Position numbers and translations under genes: made by a program
Shown: piece after piece, positions 5,944 through 13,561 of the stretch
Layout: the number at the start of each line of letters is the position of its first letter
How positions within the stretch are numbered: position 1 is the stretch's first letter
DNA from: JBLHKS01 sp047620505
GTDB lineage: Bacteria > Verrucomicrobiota > Verrucomicrobiia > Verrucomicrobiales > DEV007
Length of the DNA stretch: 19,335 bases
Assembly: GCA_047620505.1 (NCBI GenBank)
Contig: JBLHKS010000137.1
Location: forward strand, 1 to 19,335
Reading direction: 5' to 3'
Notes under the pieces: model-generated
The model's database searches: none
What the model saw: the letters and a program-made list of their open reading frames with translations, nothing else
Told to the model about the DNA's origin: nothing

Positions 5944-7800
5944 ATGTCCGCTACCGCAACTGAATCAACCCAGATGGAATTCCAAGCCGAGGTCCAGCAG
6001 CTGCTGGATATCGTCATCAACTCCCTCTACACCGATAAAGAGATTTTCGTCCGCGAACTCGTCTCGAACGCCTCCGATGCGCTGGAGAAACTCCGGCACC
6101 TCCAGCTGACCGAGAAGGAGGTCTTCGACGACCAACTCGATCTCGAAGTCAACATCACGACGGACGATACGGCGAATACGATCACGATTTCCGACTACGG
6201 AATCGGGATGACACGGGATGAGCTGGTCGAAAATATCGGCACGATCGCGAGCAGCGGCTCGAAGAAGTTCCTTCAAGCGATGACTGCGGATCAGCAGAAG
6301 GAGTCCAACTTGATCGGCCAGTTTGGCGTCGGGTTTTACAGCGCGTTCATGGTTGCGGACGAGGTCAAGGTCTACACCCACAGCTGGAAAAACGATGGCG
6401 AGCATCTTTGTTGGACCAGCGACGGCAAGACGGGTTATTCGATCGAGGAAGCCGAAGGTCAGCGCCGCGGTTGCAAGATCGTGGTCCAACTCAAAGAGGA
6501 CTGCGAGGACTTCGCGAAGAAGGAGACGATCGAGCAGCTGCTGAAGAAATATTCGAACTACGTGCCGTTCCCGATCAACCTGAACGGCGAGCGGGTCAAC
6601 ACGGTCGAGGCGCTCTGGCTGAAGCAGAAGAACGACCTGACCGATGAGCAGTATTCGGAGTTTTACAAGTTCCAGGCCCACGCTTGGGACGAGCCGCGTT
6701 ACCGCCTCCATTTCAGCGCCGATGCGCCGATCGTGATCAACTCGCTCCTGTTTGTGCCGACGCAGAATCAGGAGAAATTCGGGATGGCTCAGTACGAGCC
6801 GGGGGTCGCGCTTTATTGCAAAAACATCCTGATCGATCCGAATCCGAAAGGGCTGCTGCCGGAGTGGCTGCGTTTCGTGAAGGGCGTGATCGACAGCGCG
6901 GATTTGCCGCTGAATATTTCGCGGGAGAGCATGCAGGACAGCGCGCTCGTCCAGAAGTTGAACACGGTCGTTACGAAGCGATTCATCAAGTTCCTCGACA
7001 AGGAAGCGAAGAAGGACAGCGAGAAGTATCTCGAATTTTACAAGGAGTTCAGCCGGTTCATCAAAGAGGGTATCGCAGTCGATCACGACAATCGCGAATT
7101 GCTGGCGAAGTTGCTCCGATTTGAGTCTTCGATGACGGAAGCAGGCGAGGTCACAAGCTTGGATGAGTACGGTGCGCGGGCGAAGGAAGGTCAGGAGAAG
7201 ATCTATTACCTGATCGGGCCTGACAGAGCCACAATCGAAGCGGGTCCGTTCCTCGAAGCGTTCAAGGCGCGTGGGCTTGAGGTGATTTTCTTCCACGACG
7301 CGATCGACGATTACGTTCTCAGCTCACTTCGCGAGTTTGGCGGCAAGGAGCTGATGTCCGCAGCGCGAGGCGACATCGAGTTGGACGACACGGACGAATC
7401 CCCGGAAGGCGAAACGCTGTGCGAGGATGATTCGACCGCGCTTTGCGAGTTCCTGAAGGAGCATTTCGGCGACAAAGTCGAGACGGTCGAGGTCGGCAAT
7501 CGCCTCGTCGGCAGTCCGGTTGCGGCGTTGCTGCCTAACGAGGGAATGAACCCGCAGATGCAGCAGATGATGAAGGCGATGGGCCAGGATGGCGGCCCGG
7601 GGCTCAAGATTAATCTGGAAATCAATCCGCGGCACGATTTGATCAAGAACCTGTCCGCGAAGCGGGAGAGCGAGCCGGAACTTGCCAAATTGGCGGCGTC
7701 GCACATGCTCGACACGGCGTTGTTGGCGGCCGGGCTGCTCGACAATCAGAAGGATCTGATTTCACGTGGATTTGAGGTTCTCGAAAAGGCGCTTGCTTAG
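5944..7800 (+). CDS. htpG: Molecular chaperone HtpG (Hsp90)
   Basis: 618 aa, normal for bacterial Hsp90. GHKL ATPase domain: RELVSNASDALEKLR with catalytic E37 and Mg-binding N41; DYGIGM with D83 and G87; IGTIASSGSKKFL (98-109); GQFGVGFYSAFM (125-135). The middle domain contains GVIDSADLPLNISRE. The C-terminal dimerisation domain ends with INPRHDLIKNL...MLDTALLAAGLL. No MEEVD tail, as expected in bacteria. It is a cytosolic ATP-dependent dimeric chaperone for stress-damaged client proteins. The start ATG lies 36 nt from a good -10 box, with no obvious Shine-Dalgarno. A region rich in Q/M (NPQMQQMMKAMGQDGGPG) before the C-terminal domain is a linker insertion of a type seen in this phylum. Long antisense open frames here are shadows. 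Confidence 0.98.
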   Translation: MSATATESTQMEFQAEVQQLLDIVINSLYTDKEIFVRELVSNASDALEKLRHLQLTEKEVFDDQLDLEVNITTDDTANTITISDYGIGMTRDELVENIGTIASSGSKKFLQAMTADQQKESNLIGQFGVGFYSAFMVADEVKVYTHSWKNDGEHLCWTSDGKTGYSIEEAEGQRRGCKIVVQLKEDCEDFAKKETIEQLLKKYSNYVPFPINLNGERVNTVEALWLKQKNDLTDEQYSEFYKFQAHAWDEPRYRLHFSADAPIVINSLLFVPTQNQEKFGMAQYEPGVALYCKNILIDPNPKGLLPEWLRFVKGVIDSADLPLNISRESMQDSALVQKLNTVVTKRFIKFLDKEAKKDSEKYLEFYKEFSRFIKEGIAVDHDNRELLAKLLRFESSMTEAGEVTSLDEYGARAKEGQEKIYYLIGPDRATIEAGPFLEAFKARGLEVIFFHDAIDDYVLSSLREFGGKELMSAARGDIELDDTDESPEGETLCEDDSTALCEFLKEHFGDKVETVEVGNRLVGSPVAALLPNEGMNPQMQQMMKAMGQDGGPGLKINLEINPRHDLIKNLSAKRESEPELAKLAASHMLDTALLAAGLLDNQKDLISRGFEVLEKALA

Positions 7801-7895
7801 AATCGGTAGGCTCCAGGAGCTCATTTGAGGACGGAAATCGAGGTCCCGTCGACAGGGTCTAGGGAATTTTCTTATAAATCGCAGAGAAGCGCTTG

Positions 7896-7929
7896 ATTAT
7901 AATAATAATTATCATAATTATAGTTAATC
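7896..7929 (+). promoter_or_regulatory. AT-only promoter/operator region of the hybrid kinase gene
   Basis: 34 bp almost without G or C in an otherwise GC-rich window. It holds a perfect TATAAT (7898-7903) and two exact copies of the palindromic octamer ATAATTAT (7905-7912 and 7914-7921) spaced by one base, centre to centre 9 bp. A TTGATT at 7893-7898 with a 17-nt spacer to AATTAT gives another possible promoter. The kinase ATG is at 7942. The remaining intergenic part (7801-7895) shows no convincing terminator. Confidence 0.45.
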
Positions 7930-7941
7930 TCTCTCCGACCT

Positions 7942-9435
7942 ATGAAGACTCCCCCTTCTCCGGCCTTGCCAATGCGAGCGCGAACCCACCAGCAGCAGCT
8001 GGCTGAAAACGAGGCTCTTCAAGATCGCCTGAATTCGCAGGAAGCTGAACTCGCTTCGCAGAAACAGATCCTCGATCAACTCGATCAAATCACCCGAGAC
8101 TGCTATTCGCGGTTTCCGGAACACACCCAAAGCGTCCCCACGGTTCGCCCTGGCGAAAGCACGCTAGTGGCCGTGGTCCGCCGCGTGGTCAACTCGCTCG
8201 GACATCGAGTTGAGGAGGTTGAAAAGGCAAATTTCAAGGTGGGCTCGGCGATGAAAGCGAAGGACCGGCTCCTTGCCAACATGAGCCACGAAATCCGGAC
8301 TCCGTTAAACGGCGTGATCGGAATGATCGAACTACTGGCCGGATCAAACCTCGATGCGGACCAGCGCGAATTTGTCGATGTCACTCAAAATTCGGCCAAG
8401 TCCCTGATGACGCTGCTCAACGATATTCTCGACTTCTCCAAGCTGGCGGCATCTCGCATGACGCTTGAAACTCGGGTCTTCAATCCGGAACATTCGATCG
8501 AAAACGCGTTGAGAACGTTCGCCGCGATTGCCGGAGAAAAAGATATCGAATTGCAATACAGCATCGCCGCCAATTTTCCCGATCTGGTCGTCGGCGACGG
8601 CTCAAGAGTCAGGCAAGTGCTTTCGAACCTCGTCAGCAACTCGCTGAAGTTTACCAACGAAGGCAAAATCCACATTTTGGCCACCCTTGGCGAAACCAAT
8701 CGCGATTGGATGAAACTGATCTTCAGCGTCAGGGACACCGGAATCGGGATGAGCGAAACTGAGCTGAAGCGCATTTTTACGCCGTTCACCCAGAGTGACT
8801 CGTCGACTTCAAGAAAATTTGGAGGCACAGGCTTAGGCCTCACGATCAGCCGTGAGCTTCTAAATTTGATGGACGGAACCCTGACCGCGACGAGTGCCCC
8901 TGGCGGCGGCAGCTGTTTCCGGGTCGAGCTAAAAGTCAGCCAGCCTTCGCCGGATGAGATTCAAGCTTATCTCGCGAAGAACAGGAAGCAGGCGCTTTCC
9001 CCGTTTCCACCTGTTCCAGAATCTGGAGATCCAGAGCCGAAACCGGAAAAGCGCCTGATGTTGGTCGAAGACAATCCGGTCAATCAGCGGGTCGCGCAGC
9101 TGACCTTGGAGCGCATGGGCTACAAGGTTCGACTCGCCAGCAGCGGTTACGAAGCGATCGACATTGCGGGCAAAGAAGATTTCAAACTGATCTGCATGGA
9201 CGTCTCGATGCCTGGTCTCGACGGCTACGAAACGACTCAGCGAATCCGCGCGCTCGGAGTTCCTACTTCCGAAGCTCGGATCGTCGCGATGACCGGGCAC
9301 GCTTTCGATGATGATCGCCGCCGCTGTGCAGAGGCTGGGATGGACGATTTCGTCGCGAAGCCGTTTACGGTTACCTCGCTCAGTGAAGCGCTGGAGCGGC
9401 AGACGAGCCGAGCTGCGACGGCACAAGTTGCTTGA
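7942..9435 (+). CDS. Soluble hybrid histidine kinase with receiver domain
   Basis: 497 aa with no membrane segment or signal peptide. An N-terminal glutamine/glutamate-rich coiled coil (about 15-50) is followed by a short linker. The HisKA helix has NMSHEIRTPLNG with phospho-acceptor H116. HATPase_c follows with N box (N233 in VSNSLKF), G1 DTGIGM (265-270), F box, and G2 GGTGLGL (294-300). After a proline-rich linker (350-370) comes a receiver domain: LMLVEDNPVNQ, phospho-acceptor D420 in CMDVSMPGLDG, and K473 in VAKPF. No sensor domain is recognisable, so the signal is unknown; the coiled coil may receive it from a partner. Its output partner is not encoded nearby. It is convergent with the ThuA/propeller gene; only 32 bp separate the stops. 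Transcription probably starts in the AT-rich segment upstream. Confidence 0.95.
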   Translation: MKTPPSPALPMRARTHQQQLAENEALQDRLNSQEAELASQKQILDQLDQITRDCYSRFPEHTQSVPTVRPGESTLVAVVRRVVNSLGHRVEEVEKANFKVGSAMKAKDRLLANMSHEIRTPLNGVIGMIELLAGSNLDADQREFVDVTQNSAKSLMTLLNDILDFSKLAASRMTLETRVFNPEHSIENALRTFAAIAGEKDIELQYSIAANFPDLVVGDGSRVRQVLSNLVSNSLKFTNEGKIHILATLGETNRDWMKLIFSVRDTGIGMSETELKRIFTPFTQSDSSTSRKFGGTGLGLTISRELLNLMDGTLTATSAPGGGSCFRVELKVSQPSPDEIQAYLAKNRKQALSPFPPVPESGDPEPKPEKRLMLVEDNPVNQRVAQLTLERMGYKVRLASSGYEAIDIAGKEDFKLICMDVSMPGLDGYETTQRIRALGVPTSEARIVAMTGHAFDDDRRRCAEAGMDDFVAKPFTVTSLSEALERQTSRAATAQVA

Positions 9436-9442
9436 GATCCAG

Positions 9443-9456
9443 CCAGCAGCTGCTGG
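9443..9456. repeat. 14-bp perfect palindrome in the convergent intergenic gap
   Basis: CCAGCAGCTGCTGG lies in the 32-bp gap between two converging genes. It is the only non-coding copy of the AGCAGCTGCT palindrome in the window. RNA from either strand could fold into a 5-bp stem with AGCT loop, but no U-tract follows, so it is at best a weak terminator. Confidence 0.6.
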
Positions 9457-9467
9457 GCGAATTCGGC

Positions 9468-12400
9468 TTACTTTAGGGACATCAAATATTCCATCACGTC
9501 GGCGAATTCCTGCTCGCTGAGGAGCACGTTCATCGGCGGCATCGGCGAAACCTCCGCGAGAAAACCTTCGGCGATGACCGCTTGTGGATCGGTCAGGCTC
9601 TGCACGAGATAATCGCGTTCCTTGCGTCCTGCGATTCCATCGAGCGGCGGGCCAACCGGGCCACCTTTGCCGTCGAGCATGTGGCAGCGGATGCAGGCAA
9701 CCGCAGCGTGCTCGTTGAAGATCTTTTTGCCATTCTCGAGATTGGCTACGATCGGCGAGTCGTCGGCTTTCTTGTAAACAGGCGTCAATTTCTGAAGTTC
9801 GACGTCATCCCACCAAGCTGTGCCTTTCGACATACCCCAACCGCCGAAAAGCAGGTTCAGGCTGAGTTTTCCGCCCGGGCCGGAATCAAACTGGCGCTCG
9901 ACCAGCGTCCAATCGTTCGTCTTTTTCAGCGGCTCCATCGCGGCGGCGCGCTGGAGTTCGTGAACGTTTAAAGTCGCGCCCATCGCGCCTCGGACCTTGT
10001 CCGTTTTTATCCAGGCGGCGAGTCGGTATTGGGTCTGCGGCTCCAGCTCGATGTGGGCGAACCAGCTGGCGTCCGTGCCGTCTTTTGAGGTGATTTGAAG
10101 AGAGCGCTCACCAGTTTTGGCCTCGCTCGAAACGGCGTATTCGACCTGACCTCCGTAGGTTCGTTGACTCCAGTCGACGGGCTTGTCGCCGTCAACTTTT
10201 TCGAATCCCGGGTTGGGAATCAGGTTAGGGCCGAGTTCGTATCGATCGATCATCGCTCCCTCGGCGCCAGCAGCTTTGAGCGCGAGATTGAGCCATTCGT
10301 CCTCGAAGTTTTCCGGCGTCTTCAGAAGTTCAGACGCCGCTCGCGAGATCGTTTCCGATTTCGGAAATTCGGCCATTTTCGCGAACGCGACGAGCCGCGT
10401 TTGCGGATTTTTATCGGTCACGACCGCCGTGTCGAAAAACAGCTGCTGAGCTTCCGCGTCAGTCCCGAGCGCCTTGATCGCGTTTCGTTTCAGAACCGGG
10501 TCCTTGCCGAGGAGCGCGAGCTGATGCGTGTCGCGATCGAGCAGGTTCAATCCTTTCATCACCCATAAAGCGTGGATCGCGGCGCGCCCGCCTACTTCGA
10601 CCTGAGCACGAAGCATCGGATCTGGGCTCTTCGTGTAATTTCGTTCGACCATCAGTCGCTGCGCGGTCAGCCGCCAAAAGAGGTTTTCATCCTGGAGCGC
10701 GGTCAGCAGCTGCTCGGTCGTGGCTCCGGCCAGCGACTTCGTTTCGGCCTCCGGCGCGCCTTCCCAGATCAAGCGGTAAATCCGGCCGTGCTGCTTGTCG
10801 CGATTCGGGTTTTCGTGAGCGTTGCCTTTGCCGCGTTCGCCCGCGAATCCGCCGCGCTCGACGCTCGGTGTCGGATTGTGCTGAATAATAAAGTTATACC
10901 AATCCGCGATCCAGAGATGTCCATCTGGACCAACCTCCGCCGCGACGGGCGAAAACCACTCATCCGCACTAGCGACGATCGCGAAATCGTTTTTCGCCGC
11001 GAAACCCGAGCCTTCCGGGCTCATCTGGAATTTCCCTAACAGATTCCCTGTCGGCCCCGCGACGAACGCAGTTTTGTTCCGCATCGATTCCGGAAACTGG
11101 GCTGAGGTCGCGAAGACATGGCCGGCGGCCGCGGTGTAGCCGCCAAAGACGTCGACCTGCCGGATGTTGGGCGTGATCGGATGAAACGTGGGCGAGTCCG
11201 CGATCATCTTCGCGCTCATCCGCTTTTCATCGCCGAAAACAGACTGCGGAATCCCGCAAAAGAAGCTCGGGTTGTTGTTTGCGGTAGACCCGAAGACATC
11301 GCCGTCTTCGTTGAACCCAAGCCCCCAGGTGTTGTTGTTGAACTGGCCGATGAACTCGATGTCCGAGCCGTCCTTCTCGAAACGGAAAACCCCAGATCCA
11401 AACCGTTTCTGCTCGCCGCCGATCTCCCCGTTGAACGCCGAGTAGCCGACGGAGCCCCAAATCTGGTTGTCGAAACCGTAACGCAGATTCGACGGCCCGG
11501 CGTGGGTGTCGCCCTGCCCCCAGCCGGAAAACAGGATCGTTTTCACGTCCGCCTTGTCGTCGTCGTCGGTGTCTTGCAGAAACAGAAAGTGCGGTGCCAT
11601 CGCCACGATCACGCCGCCGTTCGCGAACGTCAGGCTCGTCGGGATGTTCAGCCCATCGGCGAAAACGGTCACTTTGTCGGCTTTCCCGTCGCCGTCGGTG
11701 TCTTCGAGGATCTTGATCTTATCATTCCCGCCAGACTCTCGAACGGTGTTAGGGTAGTCGGTCGTCTCCGCAACCCACAGCCGACCACGCTCGTCCCAGG
11801 CGAGGCAGATCGGATTGATGATGTCCGGCTCGCTCGCAAAAAGCTCCAACCTCCAGCCGACTGGAACCTGGGTGTATGTCAGGCTGGCCTCCGGTGAAAG
11901 CGGGTTTTGTTTCAGCAGCGGCTCGGGCCGCTTTTCGTAGTTCGGGATGAAATCGGCCTTCTCGTATTCGAGCGGCGTGCGGCTGGCGAGGAACGCCTCG
12001 TATGCCTTGCGGCGCTTGTCGCCGACGGCCCAGAGGATTCCCTTTTTCAGCAGCTGCTGGAAGCCTTCGGTTTTCCAAACACGCTCGTCATGCCCGCTCG
12101 CCGTGTAGAAAACGCGGCCCTTGCCCTGCTCGCGGATCCAGGTCCACGGCTCCGGCTCTGTGGACGGATCGCCCTCAAGCACATCGCGAACCTGGAGCAC
12201 CGTCCGGCCTTCCGCGTTGTGCTGATCATGAAAGTAAGTCTCGTCCCACGCCTCGAACTCTGGAGCGTCTTTGACCGCCGCGTGATCCGCTTTGACCGTT
12301 CGCGGCGCGAACACCGCCGAGCGATGCGATTTGAACCGCCCGCCGACGAGTTTGATGAACCCCGGCTCGTTTCCAAAGCATGCGCTCGCACAGTGAACCG

Positions 12401-12863
12401 GAATGAACGCCCCACCGTTCTCCACGTAGATTTTGAGATTCGTCCATTCGCCCGGCTTGATGTTTCCGTGGTTCGCGTAAAGCAGAACAGCGTCGAATCG
12501 ATTGAGAAAATCCGCATCGCCCAGAGCAGCTGCTGGCGTGGTCACGTAATCGAAATAGATCGCCTCGCGCCCAAAAGCCTCGGCGAGCATCGGGTAGTAG
12601 ACGTTGGAATTGTGATGCTCCTGGTCGTGGCCGAGGAAGAGGACGCGGATCGGGCCGGACTGCTGCTCCCGAGCTGCGGCAGCCACCGAAAAATCAGCCC
12701 AATGGATAACTGGTTGATTTGCGAATTGCTCGATCGTCAGTGGGCCTTCGACATCGACAGGCGGATCGGCGCTCGGAAGGATGACTCCTTCACTCGGGTT
12801 CCCAGTGCAATTGACCACGGAAGCGAGCAGGATGGGCAGAATCGAAATCAGGAGCTTTTTCAT
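9468..12863 (-). CDS. Secreted ThuA / PVC dehydrogenase-type propeller / carbohydrate-binding / cytochrome c protein
   Basis: 1131 aa. A signal peptide (MKKLLISILPILLASVVNC, possibly a lipoprotein, though VVNC is a poor lipobox) is followed by a ThuA domain (about 50-280: VLFLGHDQEHHN, FIPVHCASACFGN, GGRFKSH). Next comes a PVC-type membrane-bound-dehydrogenase propeller (about 330-690: GWRLELFASEPDIINP, DERGRLWVAETTDYPN, ILEDTDGDGKAD). A HEAT-like helical part (about 720-870) leads into a CenC-like carbohydrate-binding domain (880-1026: NLIPNPGFE to AWWDDVEL). A class I cytochrome c domain closes the protein, with CIRCH at 1057-1061 and candidate Met ligands in SPMPPM. It likely oxidises or processes a carbohydrate outside the cytoplasm and passes electrons to haem. 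The start is the only good signal-peptide Met. It is divergent from the DUF433/DUF5615 pair. Confidence 0.9.
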   Translation of the reverse strand: MKKLLISILPILLASVVNCTGNPSEGVILPSADPPVDVEGPLTIEQFANQPVIHWADFSVAAAAREQQSGPIRVLFLGHDQEHHNSNVYYPMLAEAFGREAIYFDYVTTPAAALGDADFLNRFDAVLLYANHGNIKPGEWTNLKIYVENGGAFIPVHCASACFGNEPGFIKLVGGRFKSHRSAVFAPRTVKADHAAVKDAPEFEAWDETYFHDQHNAEGRTVLQVRDVLEGDPSTEPEPWTWIREQGKGRVFYTASGHDERVWKTEGFQQLLKKGILWAVGDKRRKAYEAFLASRTPLEYEKADFIPNYEKRPEPLLKQNPLSPEASLTYTQVPVGWRLELFASEPDIINPICLAWDERGRLWVAETTDYPNTVRESGGNDKIKILEDTDGDGKADKVTVFADGLNIPTSLTFANGGVIVAMAPHFLFLQDTDDDDKADVKTILFSGWGQGDTHAGPSNLRYGFDNQIWGSVGYSAFNGEIGGEQKRFGSGVFRFEKDGSDIEFIGQFNNNTWGLGFNEDGDVFGSTANNNPSFFCGIPQSVFGDEKRMSAKMIADSPTFHPITPNIRQVDVFGGYTAAAGHVFATSAQFPESMRNKTAFVAGPTGNLLGKFQMSPEGSGFAAKNDFAIVASADEWFSPVAAEVGPDGHLWIADWYNFIIQHNPTPSVERGGFAGERGKGNAHENPNRDKQHGRIYRLIWEGAPEAETKSLAGATTEQLLTALQDENLFWRLTAQRLMVERNYTKSPDPMLRAQVEVGGRAAIHALWVMKGLNLLDRDTHQLALLGKDPVLKRNAIKALGTDAEAQQLFFDTAVVTDKNPQTRLVAFAKMAEFPKSETISRAASELLKTPENFEDEWLNLALKAAGAEGAMIDRYELGPNLIPNPGFEKVDGDKPVDWSQRTYGGQVEYAVSSEAKTGERSLQITSKDGTDASWFAHIELEPQTQYRLAAWIKTDKVRGAMGATLNVHELQRAAAMEPLKKTNDWTLVERQFDSGPGGKLSLNLLFGGWGMSKGTAWWDDVELQKLTPVYKKADDSPIVANLENGKKIFNEHAAVACIRCHMLDGKGGPVGPPLDGIAGRKERDYLVQSLTDPQAVIAEGFLAEVSPMPPMNVLLSEQEFADVMEYLMSLK

Positions 12864-12968
12864 GAGATTGAAACAGTTGAACCGCGAGCGACACTCACCG
12901 TGTCCAGGTTTTCGATCACGATGTAAAATGCGGGTTTTGAAGTTCGATTGTTTGGCTTATCGTGAGCC

Positions 12969-13181
12969 ATGCAATTTGGAGGTGAGGTAGTCAGAGATCC
13001 GTCCATTCTCGGCGGCGAGCCGGTGTTTCGCGGAACGCGCGTTCCGGTTGAGAGCTTGTTTCAACATCTCGAAGCCGGAGACACGATCGAAGACTTTCTT
13101 GAAGGCTTTCCAAGCGTGAGCCAGTCGCAGGTGAACACCGTCCTTGAAGCCTGCCGAAAAGAACTGTCTGAAGCCGCGTGA
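12969..13181 (+). CDS. DUF433-family putative antitoxin
   Basis: 70 aa. The family pattern is clear: RDPSILGGEPVFRGTRVPVE (residues 9-28), then LFQHLEAGDTIEDFLEGFP and a C-terminal helix VNTVLEACRKEL. DUF433 proteins are small winged-helix-like DNA-binding proteins usually encoded just before a DUF5615 PIN-like protein, and this is the arrangement here (4-bp gap). The role as antitoxin/autorepressor is inferred from that pairing. The ATG lies 105 bp from the divergent ThuA/propeller gene; this gap shows only weak promoter-like sequences and no clear operator. Confidence 0.88.
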   Translation: MQFGGEVVRDPSILGGEPVFRGTRVPVESLFQHLEAGDTIEDFLEGFPSVSQSQVNTVLEACRKELSEAA

Positions 13182-13185
13182 GCCG

Positions 13186-13503
13186 ATGCGCATCCTGCTC
13201 GATGAAAACCTCGACTGGCGATTGATGCGGGAGTTGCCCGGCCACGAAGTCGACTCGGTTCCGAAAATCGGCTGGGCCGGAATCTCCAACGGCAACCTGC
13301 TCGAAAAAGCTCAGCACACATATGATGTGATGATCACGATGGATCGCGGAATCCCTTATCAACAGCAGATCGCCAAGTTCGATCTGGCGTTGATCGGGCT
13401 CCGAGCAAAGTCGAATCGCCTTGCGGACACACAGCCGTTGATGCCAAAAGTCATCGCATTGCTGTCGTCGGTTTTGCCCGGCCATTTTTATCCGGTTGAG
13501 TAG
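13186..13503 (+). CDS. DUF5615 PIN-like putative toxin nuclease
   Basis: 105 aa from the ATG at 13186-13188, chosen because it gives the family start MRILLDENLDWRL and follows the antitoxin stop by 4 bp; the longer open frame overlaps the antitoxin gene. PIN-like acidic residues are visible in LLDENLD (residues 4-10) and in DVMITMDRGI (about residues 46-55). VPKIGWAGISNGNLLEKA is the typical DUF5615 middle. By family it is expected to be a metal-dependent RNase of a VapBC-like module; activity is not shown. It ends 58 bp from the convergent propeller gene. Confidence 0.87.
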   Translation: MRILLDENLDWRLMRELPGHEVDSVPKIGWAGISNGNLLEKAQHTYDVMITMDRGIPYQQQIAKFDLALIGLRAKSNRLADTQPLMPKVIALLSSVLPGHFYPVE

Positions 13504-13561
13504 TTCGTCAGTCCACATCACGTCGATCAACGTCTGAGATTGTAAGCCGAATGTGCTGATC

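Noticed and set aside
5965..7296. 443-codon leftward open frame
   Set aside because: Antisense to htpG; Leu/Arg-rich mirror frame with no domain.
7801..7895. Possible terminator after htpG
   Set aside because: GCTCC-A-GGAGC has no loop room and CCC...GGG gives only 3 bp; no U-tract follows.
13144..13185. Upstream start for the DUF5615 gene
   Set aside because: Would overlap the antitoxin gene and precede the family-typical MRILLDEN start.
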